NCBI RefSeq assembly: GCF_048006345.1
Contig: NZ_CP180351.1
Span: forward strand, 1,364,001-1,428,000
Origin: Marivita sp030148515
Lineage (GTDB): Bacteria > Pseudomonadota > Alphaproteobacteria > Rhodobacterales > Rhodobacteraceae
Direction: 5' to 3'
Length of the DNA stretch: 64,000 bases
Part shown: one piece after another, positions 55,016-64,000 of the stretch
Layout of the letters: the number at the start of each line of letters is the position of its first letter
Numbering within the stretch: the stretch's first letter is position 1
The notes under the pieces: generated by a model
What the model saw: only the letters and a program-made list of their open reading frames with translations
Told to the model about the DNA's origin: nothing
The model's database searches: none
Position numbers and translations under genes: made by a program

Positions 55016-55837
55016 CTAGAGTTCCTGCACCTGCATCTGCCGCGCCACGGCCATGCCAAGGGCGTAGGAAATGTCGTCATACATCTTGTTGAAACCGGCA
55101 AACAAGGCCCGGTTCAGCGCACGACCAGCTTCGGTCCGGGACAGCTCGGTATAGTCCTCGACAACACCATCTTCGAGCGGGCGATAGGCCATCAGCAAAA
55201 AGGCGAAGACCCATTCACGCGTATCGGCGCGGGTTTCCTCTTCGGCTGACCACACTTCGGTAAGGATATCCGCCTCGCTCATGTTGAGCGCGCCACCGTC
55301 CACAAGACCGAGATAGAACATGTAATTTGCGTTCAGCGCTCCGACGAGATTGGCCTCAATCAGGTCGTTGGTTTCGACGAAGTCCGTGATCGCGGCAAGC
55401 GGTGCGGAATCGGTGCCTTCAAGATCAAGAAACGCAGCACGGGCCGCATCCTCAATTTCATCCTCGCGCATGGCGTTGCGCGCGCTGAGCTCGAGACTGA
55501 CAATCTGTTGGCCGGTTTGAGACCCGAAGAAGTCCAGCAGCGGCGCAGTATCCGCGTCGCCGAACTCTTTGGCAAACACCTCCTGCACGGTGGCCAGCAT
55601 GCGGTCTTCGTCATAGATTCGGTCGACCGTCGCGATCCAACCTGCCGTGACCCCACTGGGGACCATGTCCGTCGCAAGGGTTTCGCCGTATTCGACCCCT
55701 TCTTCCCGCATGATATCGACGATCTGCGGCACACCGAGCGCATTCAGCAAGTCGTTCGTAGGAGTGGCCCATGCGGGCACGGACCATGCAATCAGCGCCA
55801 CCCCGGTCGCCGCAGTCCGCAACATCGTCCCGATCAT
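55016..55837 (-). CDS. Exported DUF2059-like protein
   Basis: A 273-aa periplasmic protein; signal peptide ends near PAWATP. The body is helical and acidic, with repeated short segments such as ALGVPQIVDIMREEG and LLDFFGSQTGQQIVSLELSARNAM. The latter resembles DUF2059, a helical repeat found in periplasmic proteins. Function unknown. Its stop lies about 190 bases upstream of the rplU start on the same strand; the rplU promoter lies between. Confidence 0.75.
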   Translation of the reverse strand: MIGTMLRTAATGVALIAWSVPAWATPTNDLLNALGVPQIVDIMREEGVEYGETLATDMVPSGVTAGWIATVDRIYDEDRMLATVQEVFAKEFGDADTAPLLDFFGSQTGQQIVSLELSARNAMREDEIEDAARAAFLDLEGTDSAPLAAITDFVETNDLIEANLVGALNANYMFYLGLVDGGALNMSEADILTEVWSAEEETRADTREWVFAFLLMAYRPLEDGVVEDYTELSRTEAGRALNRALFAGFNKMYDDISYALGMAVARQMQVQEL

Positions 55838-55985
55838 TTCAGCCCTCCTTACCTGTTGCTTTCATACCTATGCTGCGTGACGAAGTTTTCCAACCCACGC
55901 AAACGATCACAGACATGTACAGTTCATGCGAAATAGAGGTTGCGCCCGTCAGGCGCAAAAGCTAAACGGCGCTCCAGATCCCCGC

Positions 55986-56075
55986 GGAGAGGTGCCGGAG
56001 TGGTCGAACGGGGCGGTCTCGAAAACCGTTGTGGGCGCAAGTCCACCCAGGGTTCGAATCCCTGTCTCTCCGCCA
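55986..56075 (+). tRNA. tRNA-Ser (anticodon CGA)
   Basis: Acceptor GGAGAGG at 55986-55992 pairs with the CTCTCC end; a long variable arm is present and CCA is encoded at 56073-56075. The anticodon loop CTCGAAA gives CGA, reading UCG. A36-A37-A38 makes it a probable MiaA substrate. TTCGAATC forms the T loop. Confidence 0.97.
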
Positions 56076-56146
56076 ATCATCCTTAAATTTTGATGTATTT
56101 GGCCAAAATCGGGTGTGAACCGCTCTGATGAGTTACGCATACGCGC

Positions 56147-56935
56147 TCAGGCGCGAAGGTTTCTTAGCAGGCTTGTTGCCAGAAACGTCAAGGCAGCGAC
56201 ACAGACGATGGACGGACCTGCCGGAGTGTCGAACACGTAGGCTGATTGCAGCCCCACAACGGCCGATACAGCGCCTATGACCGCCGCCGCGACAGCCATC
56301 TGTTCGGGTGTGCGGGACACGGGGCGCGCGGCTGCCGCGGGGATGATCAGCATCGCGGCAATCAACAGCACCCCAACGACCTTGATCGCCACAGCGACCG
56401 TGATCGCGAGGGCCAGCGTCAGGAACAACTGCTCACGCCGGGGGTCTATTCCACTGGCGTAGGCCAGCTCCTCGCTGAGCGTCGCAGTGAGCAAAGCCGA
56501 CCAGCGCCATGCCATCAGCCCCACCACCATGGCCGCGCCGCCCCAGATGACCGCAAGATCGGCGCGTGACACCGCAAGGATGTCGCCAAAAAGATAGGCC
56601 ATCAAGTCGATCCGGATGCCGGACAGGAAGGAGACCGCGACAAGGCCAAAGGCCAGCGCGGAATGGGCCAGAACGCCAAGCAGCGTGTCCATCGCATAGC
56701 CGCGCCCGGACAACATCGTCACGGCCAGCGCCATGGCAAGGGCCACTGCCATCGCACCCGCGAAGATCGACATCTGCAACGCAAGCGACAAGGCCACGCC
56801 CAGAATCGCGGCATGCGCCGTGGCATCACCGAAATAGGCCATCCGCCGCCAGACAACGAAACTGCCCAAGGGAGCCGCCGCAAATGCCACACCCGTTCCG
56901 GCGAGAACGGCGCGGGTCATGAAATCATCGAGCAT
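56147..56935 (-). CDS. znuB: Zinc ABC transporter permease
   Basis: A 262-aa polytopic inner-membrane protein, the ZnuB/ABC-3 type. RMAYFGDATAHAAILGVALSLAL, YAMDTLLGVLAHSALAFGLV and VVGVLLIAAMLIIPAAAARPVSRTPEQM are typical. The ATG shares one base with the znuC stop (TAATG), coupling them. Confidence 0.94.
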   Translation of the reverse strand: MLDDFMTRAVLAGTGVAFAAAPLGSFVVWRRMAYFGDATAHAAILGVALSLALQMSIFAGAMAVALAMALAVTMLSGRGYAMDTLLGVLAHSALAFGLVAVSFLSGIRIDLMAYLFGDILAVSRADLAVIWGGAAMVVGLMAWRWSALLTATLSEELAYASGIDPRREQLFLTLALAITVAVAIKVVGVLLIAAMLIIPAAAARPVSRTPEQMAVAAAVIGAVSAVVGLQSAYVFDTPAGPSIVCVAALTFLATSLLRNLRA

Positions 56936-57711
56936 TATTCAGCGGCCTCGGTCTTTTTCTTGTGGTCGTGATGTGCGTGATCATGGTCGTGCTCGCAAGC
57001 CTCGTCATGCGCGTGATCGTGCTCGTGGCGGTACAGGGCCAAGGCACCACCGGTCCCGGTGCCAAACAAGGCGCGGTATTCCGGTGCTGCAGACACGATC
57101 TCGGGTGTGCCTTCGCAACAGACATGCCCGTTGAGGCACACGACGCGGTCTGATGCGCTCATCACCACGTGCAATTCGTGGCTGATCATCAGGATGGCAC
57201 AGCCGGTGCGGTGCCGAACCCGTTCGATCTGGAGATAGAAGGCTGCCGAGCCGGGCTGATCAAGGCCCTGGGTCGCTTCGTCGAGAAGCAGCAGATCCGG
57301 CTTGTCGATCAGGGCACGAGCGAGAAGGACACGCTGGAATTGACCACCGGACAATCCCGACATCTGGCGCTCCGACAGGTCCGGAACTCCTGCCTCTTCC
57401 AAAGCAAGGGCACAGTCCGCCTTGCCATGGCCGCCCGGCAACCGAAGGAACCGTTCAACCGTGATCGGGAGCGTCGGATCAATATGCAGTTTTTGCGGAA
57501 CATACCCGATGCGCAGGCCGGGCTTATGCCGGATTTGGCCGGAATCCGGACGCACCGCGCCGATCAGCGCCCGCAACAACGTGGTCTTACCCGACCCGTT
57601 CGGGCCGACAATCGTCACGATCTCGCCGGGTTCGATTGACAGGGACACGTTGCGCAACACGGTGTTGGCCCTGTAGCCAACGCTGATACGGTCCAGTGAG
57701 ACCAGGCTCAT
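56935..57711 (-). CDS. znuC: Zinc ABC transporter ATPase with His-rich tail
   Basis: A 258-aa ATPase: Walker A GPNGSGKTTLLRAL, signature LSGGQFQRVLLARAL, Walker B LLLLDEATQGLD and switch-His ISHELHVVM. The last 30 residues contain about ten His with Asp (HEHDHAHDEACEHDHDHAHH), probably metal binding. Start overlaps the zur stop as ATGA. Confidence 0.95.
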   Translation of the reverse strand: MSLVSLDRISVGYRANTVLRNVSLSIEPGEIVTIVGPNGSGKTTLLRALIGAVRPDSGQIRHKPGLRIGYVPQKLHIDPTLPITVERFLRLPGGHGKADCALALEEAGVPDLSERQMSGLSGGQFQRVLLARALIDKPDLLLLDEATQGLDQPGSAAFYLQIERVRHRTGCAILMISHELHVVMSASDRVVCLNGHVCCEGTPEIVSAAPEYRALFGTGTGGALALYRHEHDHAHDEACEHDHDHAHHDHKKKTEAAE

Positions 57712-58223
57712 GCTTCAACCTTTTCCGCGCAGCTTGGGCAGATGCCCTCGGCTTCGACCACAGTACGTTCGATCTGGAAACCAGCAGCGCGGGCTGCATC
57801 GCCCAACGCGCCACGCGACGGGGCGGATTGCGCTTCCGCCACGGATTGGCACATCCGGCAAATCATGAAAGCTGGCGAGTGCACCGCACCGGGATGGGCG
57901 CAGGCGATGAAGGCGTTCAGGCGTTCGATCTTGTGAGCAAATCCGTTGGCGACCAGAAATTCCAAAGCCCGGTAGGCAACAGGCGGCTGCGACCCGAACC
58001 CGGCATCGCGAAGCCGGTCGAGCATTTCATAGGCGCCGACGGCACGGTGCTCTTGCAGCAGGATCTCGAGTGCCTGCCTGCGCACGGGCGTAAATCGCAA
58101 CCCCTCGGTGGCACAATAGGTCTCCGCAGCGGAAAGGGCAGATGAGATACACCCTGCATGATCGTGGGTTTCGAATCCCACGGGATCGCTCGGCGTCTTT
58201 GCCGTCCTTTCGCCACTTGTCAT
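57708..58223 (-). CDS. zur: Fur-family zinc uptake regulator
   Basis: A 171-aa repressor from the ATG at 58223; the longer upstream reading frame has no credible start. The winged-helix region reads LRFTPVRRQALEILLQEHRAVGAYEMLDRLRDAG, followed by PPVAYRALEFLVANG; metal sites include HPGAVHSPAFMICRMC and a C-terminal CPSC. First in zur-znuC-znuB and divergent from znuA, with boxes between. It should repress both sides when zinc is abundant. Confidence 0.93.
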   Translation of the reverse strand: MTSGERTAKTPSDPVGFETHDHAGCISSALSAAETYCATEGLRFTPVRRQALEILLQEHRAVGAYEMLDRLRDAGFGSQPPVAYRALEFLVANGFAHKIERLNAFIACAHPGAVHSPAFMICRMCQSVAEAQSAPSRGALGDAARAAGFQIERTVVEAEGICPSCAEKVEA

Positions 58224-58267
58224 GTTATTACATTTCCAGTATCCGATCCGTAACGTTATAAAATCAC
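58222..58267. promoter_or_regulatory. Zur-type operator region between zur and znuA
   Basis: Two AT-rich half-palindromic stretches lie in the 56-base divergent gap: ATGTTATTACAT (58222-58233, overlapping the zur start) and GTTATAAAATCAC (58255-58267), the latter like GTTAT..ATAAC boxes bound by alphaproteobacterial Zur. Binding by the adjacent regulator is inferred. Confidence 0.55.
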
Positions 58268-58279
58268 ATGGAGTGGCAC

Positions 58280-59302
58280 ATGTCCAGAAACCTCTTGTTG
58301 TCTCTGACGGCGTCATCGGCCCTGCTCGGCGGCGCAGCTTGGGCAGACGTGCCCAAGGTTGCGGCCGACATCGCGCCGGTGCATTCCCTTGTGTCGCGGG
58401 TGATGCAGGGTGTTGGGGAACCTGCGCTGATCGTGCCTCCTGGGGCGACGCCGCATGAATACTCCCTGCGCCCGTCCGAAGCTTCGGCGCTTCAGGCGTC
58501 GGATCTCGTCTTCTGGATCGGACCGGACCTGACACCATGGATGAATGACGCGATCCAGACGCTGGCAGCGAATGCCTCGGTCACTGCCTTGATGGAGGTC
58601 GATGGAACAACCGAACTGCCCTTCCGCGAAGGCGTATTGTTCGAAGCGCACACCCATGCCGACGACGACGCGCATGACCATGACGAGGATCACGGGCACG
58701 GCGACGATCACGGGCATGAGGACGCTCATGAGCACGACCATGACCATGACGAGAAAGCCCACGACGATCATGGGCACGACCACGGGCATGGTGCTCACGA
58801 CCCCCATGCCTGGCTGTCCCCCGACAATGGGGCGGTCTGGTTGAATGCAATCGCGGCACAATTGTCCGCTGCCGATCCTGACAATGCCGGAACGTATAAC
58901 GCCAACGCCGCTGCGGCACGGGAAGAGTTGGACACCCTGACAACAGAGATCAACGCCATCCTCGATCCGGTACGCGGGCGGAACTTCATCGTGTTCCACG
59001 ATGCCTACCAATACTTCGAAACGTCTTTCGGATTGCCAGCCTCTGGTGCGATCTCGATCTCGGATGCGACGGATCCCAGCCCGGCCCGCATTGCCGCGAT
59101 CCAGGCGAGAGTGAAGGAACAGGATGTGACCTGTGTGCTGTCTGAACCTCAATTCGATCCGAAGATCGTGGCGGCCGTGATGGATGGCTCTGAGGCGCGA
59201 ACAGGAGTTCTCGATCCGCTGGGGTCCGATCTTGAACCGGGTTCCGATCTGTATGGTGCGGTTCTGCGCAATCTGGCGGTTGCCTTGGCCGATTGCCTTT
59301 GA
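58280..59302 (+). CDS. znuA: Zinc ABC transporter periplasmic binding protein
   Basis: A 340-aa protein; the ATG at 58280 has GGAG at 58270-58273. Signal peptide ends at GGAAWADVP. Metal ligands are in DIAPVHSLVSRVM, PHEYSLRPS, the HDPHAWLSPDN loop and VFHDAYQYF. A His/Asp-rich loop (residues about 123-177) binds zinc, as in other ZnuA proteins, and is longer than usual. Divergent from zur-znuCB. Confidence 0.95.
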   Translation: MSRNLLLSLTASSALLGGAAWADVPKVAADIAPVHSLVSRVMQGVGEPALIVPPGATPHEYSLRPSEASALQASDLVFWIGPDLTPWMNDAIQTLAANASVTALMEVDGTTELPFREGVLFEAHTHADDDAHDHDEDHGHGDDHGHEDAHEHDHDHDEKAHDDHGHDHGHGAHDPHAWLSPDNGAVWLNAIAAQLSAADPDNAGTYNANAAAAREELDTLTTEINAILDPVRGRNFIVFHDAYQYFETSFGLPASGAISISDATDPSPARIAAIQARVKEQDVTCVLSEPQFDPKIVAAVMDGSEARTGVLDPLGSDLEPGSDLYGAVLRNLAVALADCL

Positions 59303-59333
59303 GCGCGCCTCCCGAAAGGGAAACCCGTCACGG

Positions 59334-59375
59334 GACTGTCCGCACAGACGTGCATTTTGGATGAAGCGGACAGTC
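59334..59375. other. Long-loop inverted repeat between convergent genes
   Basis: GACTGTCCGC (59334-59343) and GCGGACAGTC (59366-59375) are perfect 10-base arms separated by 22 bases. It lies between the ends of znuA and the RTX gene and may act as a terminator for both, though the loop is large and no T-run follows. Confidence 0.5.
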
Positions 59376-59391
59376 GCGCGAATGCCGTGGA

Positions 59392-62300
59392 TTACCACCG
59401 CGCCTGCGCAAGTGCCCCCAAATGGTCGGGCAAGTCACAGAACCGGGAGATTTGCCGGGCTTGCGCACCGTAGGTGTCTTTGGCACGCGCAGGCACAAGA
59501 TCGGGAAAAAGCGCGGAGATTTCCTGCCGTGCATCGGCGGCCAGCGCACTGACGGCCTGAGGACCGGGATAAAAGCTCTCGGTGGCGGCACCGTTGGCAA
59601 AGATGATCTGATGCGCCTCGAACGCGAGGTGGAAATAGCTGACAGCCCGACAGCCCTGCATGACCCGCGCCTTGCCACCGCGCATCCGCGCGAGGTGTGT
59701 GGCGCGAACCAGCTGTTCGTCACCATCTTCGGTTCGGAACAGAACCGCATGCTGGGGCGACACGATCAAGGGCGCATGTGCACCGATCAGGTCCGGCGCA
59801 AGACGGATCGGGCGCAGTTTGGGCGCACGTGTGAGGTCGGCCATGCCAAGTTTACGGGACGCCACCCAGACCAATGGCTGCGGGCCGTTGTCACGGGTGA
59901 TCACCATATCACCGGGTGACAGACGTTCGATCGGCACGTCCCCCTTTTCCGTAAGGATCATCGTGCCTCTGGCAAAACACACAACGCCGGTGTTGTCGGT
60001 GGCGAAAAAGCCGCTGTTCGCTGTGGCACCGGTGAACACGATCCCCTGCCCGGCCCCGAACTGCGTATTGTCCGAATAATCGGTTGTGTTGCCCTTGGTG
60101 TCGGTGGCGTTCGACTGGTTCAGAATGCCATCGTCGGCCTGGTCTGCCCAAACCTCGAAGATGCTGTCGTAATAGCTGGAGAGGTCGATGAAGTCGTTGT
60201 TGGTGGTGTCCCCGTCCAGAAGCGCACCGGTATTGCCCGTGTTGAAATCGCTGATCGTGTCGAGGCCATCACCCGAAGGGTAACGGAACCAGTCGTTCCC
60301 GTCGCCACCGGTCAGGCTGTCGTTTCCTAGGCCGCCTTCGAGGAAATCGTCACCTGCGCCGCCCAGCAGCGTGTCCGACCCCTCGTCGCCAAGGATAACA
60401 TCGCCGCCATCGCCACCGACAAGGCTGTCATTGCCTTCTCCACCGGTAAGGTTGTCGTCACCCGACCCGCCGAGCAACGTGTCATCGCCGCCAAAACCCG
60501 CAAGAAAAACGCCACTTGAATCCAGCGTAGCGTCCATGCTGTCGGCCTGATCCGACCCGTTGACGCCTTCGATCTGGGCGAACGTTCCGCTGTCGCCGTC
60601 CGAGTCCGTATAAACCCCGGCTTCATCGCCGGTGAACGTGACAGTTGCCGCATCATTGGAGAGTTGGAAGGACAGCCGGTCATAATCCGTGCCCGACACA
60701 TCCTCGCCGCCGATGACGGTCGCCGTGCCATATCCGACCTGGATGATGTCGGACCCGCTGTTTCCCTCGAGAGTGGCGTTCCAGAAGCTGTCGATCAGAA
60801 TGTCGTCGCCGTTGCCACCGACCAGCGTATCGCCAGCACCCGTGTTGTTGCCAGCCACGAGGGTGTCGTTGCCATCACCGCCGAAAATCAGGTCATCGCC
60901 GGACCCACCATCAAGACTGTCATCGCCTTGAACACCGTCCAACGTGTCATTTCCATTACCGCCGAGGATGGTGTCATTGTCGCCACCGCCAGACAGGCTG
61001 TCATTGCCTCCGCCGCCTTCAATCCGGTCGCTGCCCGACCCCCCAAAGATCGTATCGTTACCGCTACCCGAGAAGATGCTGTCGTTTCCGCCCTGCCCGT
61101 CCAGAACGTTCGCGCCTGACGTATTCGACAGGTTGAAAACGTCATTCCCGTCATCCCCGTCAATGATGAGGCCAATCGTATCGAACCCGCCATTGACCGT
61201 GTCATTGCCGCCGCCAAGATCCAGCTCTTCGAGTCCCGTGAACGTGATCGTGCTGGTGCCATCGCTGATGGTTCCGGCTTCGGCCCCCGTGATGTTGACC
61301 GTAAGCGCGGCCGTGTCGGGCCCGATGTCGACCCGGTCAACATCACGGCCGCCTGCGGTTGTCGTTTCACCACCGGTGATGACCACATTACCAAGAGTGC
61401 GGATGTCGAAGAAGTCCGCGTCCGCCCCGCCGTCCAGCGTGTCAGCGCCGCCCTCAATCGCAAAGATCGTGTCAGCCCCGTCACCGCCAACGGCCAGATT
61501 GTTACCTCTGCCGACCTTGAGGTAGTCCTCTCCTGCGCCACCGAGGATGGTGTCATTGCCCGTCAGATCTTCGAGGTAATCGTTGCCGTCACCGCCATCG
61601 ATCGTGTCGTTGCCCTGACCGCCAAGGATCGTGTCATCGCCGCCCCGGCCTTCGATCCACGCGCCGACGCCATCGGCAACTGGCTCGACGAAATCCGCAC
61701 CTTCGGTGAGGATCAGGTGTTCGATCTGGCTGAATGTGATCGTGTTGGTGCCGTCGGTGATCGTGCCGGCCTCGTTGCCGGTATAATTGATCGTGACCGG
61801 CGTTGTGACGCTGGTCAGGTCAATGGTATCAAGATCGACCGCCCCTTCGCCGCCGATGATGGTGTCTTGTCCAAACGCATCCTGAACGATGAAAAGATCC
61901 GACCCGTCTGCGCCAGTCAGGCTGTCATTGCCTGTGCCGCCAAGGATTGTGTCGTCGCCATAGCCGCCATCGATGGTATCAGCACCGGCACCACCGGCGA
62001 TACTGTCATCACCAAATTCGCCAAAGATGGTGTCGTTGCCCGCACCGCCATCAATTGTGTCGTTCAACCCGTCTGCACCGTAAACGACGGTTTGATTGCC
62101 CCCTTCGATGAGTTCCAGATAAAATCCATCCGGTGATCGAAGGACGAAGTTTTCACCCGTTGTTGCGGCCTGTGTGACGGTCTGACCGGCATTGATGCTC
62201 TGCCGGAATTCCAGAACGCTGCTCGAATTGAGATACCAAAGCTCGATCGGGCCTTCGGCCGTGTTCGTCACCGTCAGCGTGGTGGCCGTTCCTGCCGTTG

Positions 62301-63716
62301 ACGGGTAATCCGCCAGGTTCAGCCACATATTTTCGCCGCGGATATTGTCGTCGCCGTCGCCACCGAGCAGGCTGTCCGACCCGCTGCCCCCTGCGATGCT
62401 GTCGTTGTCCGCACCGCCATCCACCGTGTCGGCACCGGCGTCACCAGTGAGCGTATCCGCCCCGGTCCCGCCTACAATGCTGTCATTCCCGGCTTGGCCC
62501 TTGAGGTAGTCAGCACCTGCGCCGCCATCAATCGTGTCAGCCCCGGCACCAGCATGGACAGAGTCGTTGCCAGCGTCCGTGTAAAGCCAGTCTGCACCAG
62601 AACCGCCGATGAGCGTATCATCGCCGTCAAGCGAAAAAACGGCGACACCAATGGAGGTGGCCGACGCATCGTAGGTGTCGGCATAAAGTGTGCCCGACGA
62701 TTGTTCGATTGAGGTGAAGGTGCCGGTGGATGTCGTCGTGTTGAAATCGTAGGTGCCCGCGCCCTCCCCGGTCCAGGTAACGGTGACGCCGGACGTGCTG
62801 GTTGGTGTGGCGAAGACCAATTGGTCATAGCCTGATCCACCATCAATCGTATTGGTGTCGTGATCATCCGAAACCGCGATGACGTCATTTCCAGCATCGC
62901 CAAACACGGTATCGGAGCCGCCGCCGGATTGAAGGTGATCATCGCCGTCGCCCCCGAGAATGCTGTCATTCCCGCCTCCACCGATGATCGAGTTGCGCCA
63001 TCGCCACCATAGAGAGTGTCGTTCTGGTTTCCTCCGTCGATCGTATCGTTTCCAAGGCCACCGTAAACGACGTCATTCCCTTCGTCGGGATTGATGAAAT
63101 CGTTGCCATCCCCGGCAAGAACGAAGTCATCGCCGGTGGTGATGGAATCCCCGTCGCCATCGACAAAGCCGGATGTCAGCGTGATCGTGTCGTTGCCAGC
63201 CGTACCGTCGACCACGGTCTTGAAATCACCCGCGATCCGGTCGGCTTGCAAGTCGCCATTGTCGTTAAGAACGGAATTCAGACTGAGGGAGGTGATCGGC
63301 TTGGCCGTGAGCGCGGCCTGATCGGCATTCAGCGCCAGTTCGGGCGCAAGATAGGTATTTCCGTTAACGTCCTGAAAGACGACAGCCGAAATGGTTGCGG
63401 TTGTTCCATCGAAATAGGTGATGGTCGCATCGTATACGGACAGGGCATCAAAGTTTTGTGCCGTTCCGCCGTTGATCCGAAACGAGTTGTATTCAGCAAT
63501 CAGCCCAAGAAAATCACGGTTGTCCGTGTCGTAGGTCGCGTTGTCATCGAAGCCCAGAAAATTGGCCGACAGCGTCTGCACATTCTCGCTCAGCGGGTTG
63601 GCTACTGTACCGTAGCTGCCCAGCAAACCGGCCGCATTCTCAGCAATCTCGTTACCCTGAACCGTATCGATCAGGGGCAATGTTCCTAAGAACAGGACGT
63701 CGAATGTGGATGCCAT
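59392..63716 (-). CDS. Giant RTX calcium-binding protein with Hint domain, interrupted by an apparent 1-base deletion
   Basis: About 1441 aa if restored. The N-terminal 200 residues (MASTFDVLFLGTLPLIDTVQ) lack a signal peptide, as in type I secretion substrates. Many GGxGxDxxx repeats (for example GGSGNDTIFGG-like) occupy blocks from 60290 to 63120. A VHL-beta-like insert lies at 62095-62290. The C-terminal about 195 residues are a Hint domain (VCFARGTMILTEKGDVPIERL, PQHAVLF). The first part ends in frame at YGGDGA near 62997 and the second resumes as SIIGGGGNDSILGG; adding one A in the short A-run (plus-strand TT at 62993-62994) would join them. Secretion genes are absent here. Adhesion or matrix roles are typical. 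Confidence 0.87.
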
Positions 63717-64000
63717 GTATCGTGACTCCGGTGCCGGGCTTACCGAACCAAACGGTTCCTAAGCGCCCAGTCTTAAGGAAATCTGAATTTTTATTTTCTG
63801 CTCCCCTCCTGTCTGTAAGCCGGATGCAGTGCGGTCAAATGTGCGTATGACGACCTCCACTATCCAAAGTGGCGGATCGACCTCTTTCGACACAAGCGCC
63901 GGTCACTCCACCATAGTTAAAAACGCTTCCGGGGGCGGGATTCTGCCTGCAGGCACAAGTACGCGCACAGAGCTCTGGCGCGTGACCTGCGGTTGATGTC
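63717..64000. other. Upstream region of the RTX gene, no firm gene
   Basis: On the minus strand GGAG lies 11 bases before the RTX ATG. GAACC-AAAC-GGTTC (63745-63758) is a small inverted repeat that could be an operator. A 49-codon plus-strand frame at 63847-63996 (MTTSTIQSGG...) has no ribosome site and no recognisable domain, so it is not called. TTGACC on the minus strand near 63835 is a possible -35 without a good -10. Confidence 0.4.

Noticed and set aside
58650..58805. CAC/GAC-rich repeat inside znuA
   Set aside because: It encodes the His/Asp-rich zinc loop of ZnuA.
60290..63120. Dense short DNA repeats that could look like a CRISPR or tandem array
   Set aside because: They are nine-residue RTX protein repeats in one reading frame, without constant repeat/spacer lengths.
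63847..63996. 49-codon plus-strand frame upstream of the RTX gene
   Set aside because: No ribosome site, no domain and near the window edge; insufficient support.

Overview
The window looks like chromosome from an alphaproteobacterium of the Rhodobacteraceae (Roseobacter group). The basis is GC-rich coding sequence, a 104-aa DUF1476 protein (the F1-ATPase zeta subunit type), a DUF6314 gene, ribosomal protein L21 with a long C-terminal extension, the rplU-rpmA-GNAT-obg-proB-proA block and the pyrH-frr order. No phage, insertion sequence, CRISPR array or plasmid gene was seen. Coding density is very high: many neighbours overlap by 1 to 13 bases and no gap exceeds about 300 bases.

Layout. 1-2.4 kb: frr (cut by the window edge), pyrH and miaA. 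2.6-8.8 kb: a peptide-type ABC importer (Tat-exported binding protein, two permeases, and both ATPases fused in one chain). 8.9-10.7 kb: a Flp-like mini pilin, a lytic transglycosylase and ssb. 10.7-16.5 kb: aroB-aroK (aroB carries an apparent one-base deletion), then a tightly packed group of a 49-aa membrane peptide, a 519-aa exported protein of unknown role, xerD and a CorC/HlyC protein. 16.7-23.1 kb: two paralogous dimethylglycine-dehydrogenase-like flavoenzymes around an HpcH/HpaI aldolase, plus a MobA-like nucleotidyltransferase. 23.3-28.0 kb: a four-gene overlapping operon (ATPase, FtsX-type permease, AttH/CrtC-like exported protein, PNPOx-like flavoprotein). 28.1-31.5 kb: a membrane protein, a MoxR ATPase, a VWA protein with an altered metallopeptidase motif, and a small cytochrome c. 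31.6-33.6 kb: a methyltransferase-like gene, tRNA-Leu, a YqaA-type membrane protein and dsbB.

33.6-39.3 kb is an amino-acid module: an Lrp/AsnC regulator divergent from arginase and ornithine cyclodeaminase, followed convergently by a DctB/DctD-type two-component system whose regulator lacks the GAFTGA loop. 39.3-46.6 kb: purQ, purS, purC, the zeta-type ATPase inhibitor, a histidine phosphatase, two saccharopine-pathway dehydrogenases, purB and a DUF6314 gene. 46.6-49.7 kb: two small exported proteins sharing a two-cysteine motif, an isolated fliG and a lone FbpC-type ATPase. 49.7-55.8 kb: proA, proB, obg, a GNAT gene, rpmA, rplU and a DUF2059-like exported protein. 56-59.3 kb: tRNA-Ser, then znuB-znuC-zur divergent from znuA with Zur-like boxes between. 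59.4-63.7 kb: a giant RTX/Hint protein, also broken by an apparent one-base deletion, containing what looks like a VHL-beta-type insert.

The strongest leads are: the VHL-like insert in the RTX protein; the GAFTGA-less regulator beside arginine catabolism; an interspersed intergenic repeat seen four times; the MoxR/VWA/cytochrome cluster; the 49-aa/519-aa/xerD cluster; and two one-base homopolymer losses that are either real lesions or assembly errors. All calls come from reading the sequence; no database search was run.
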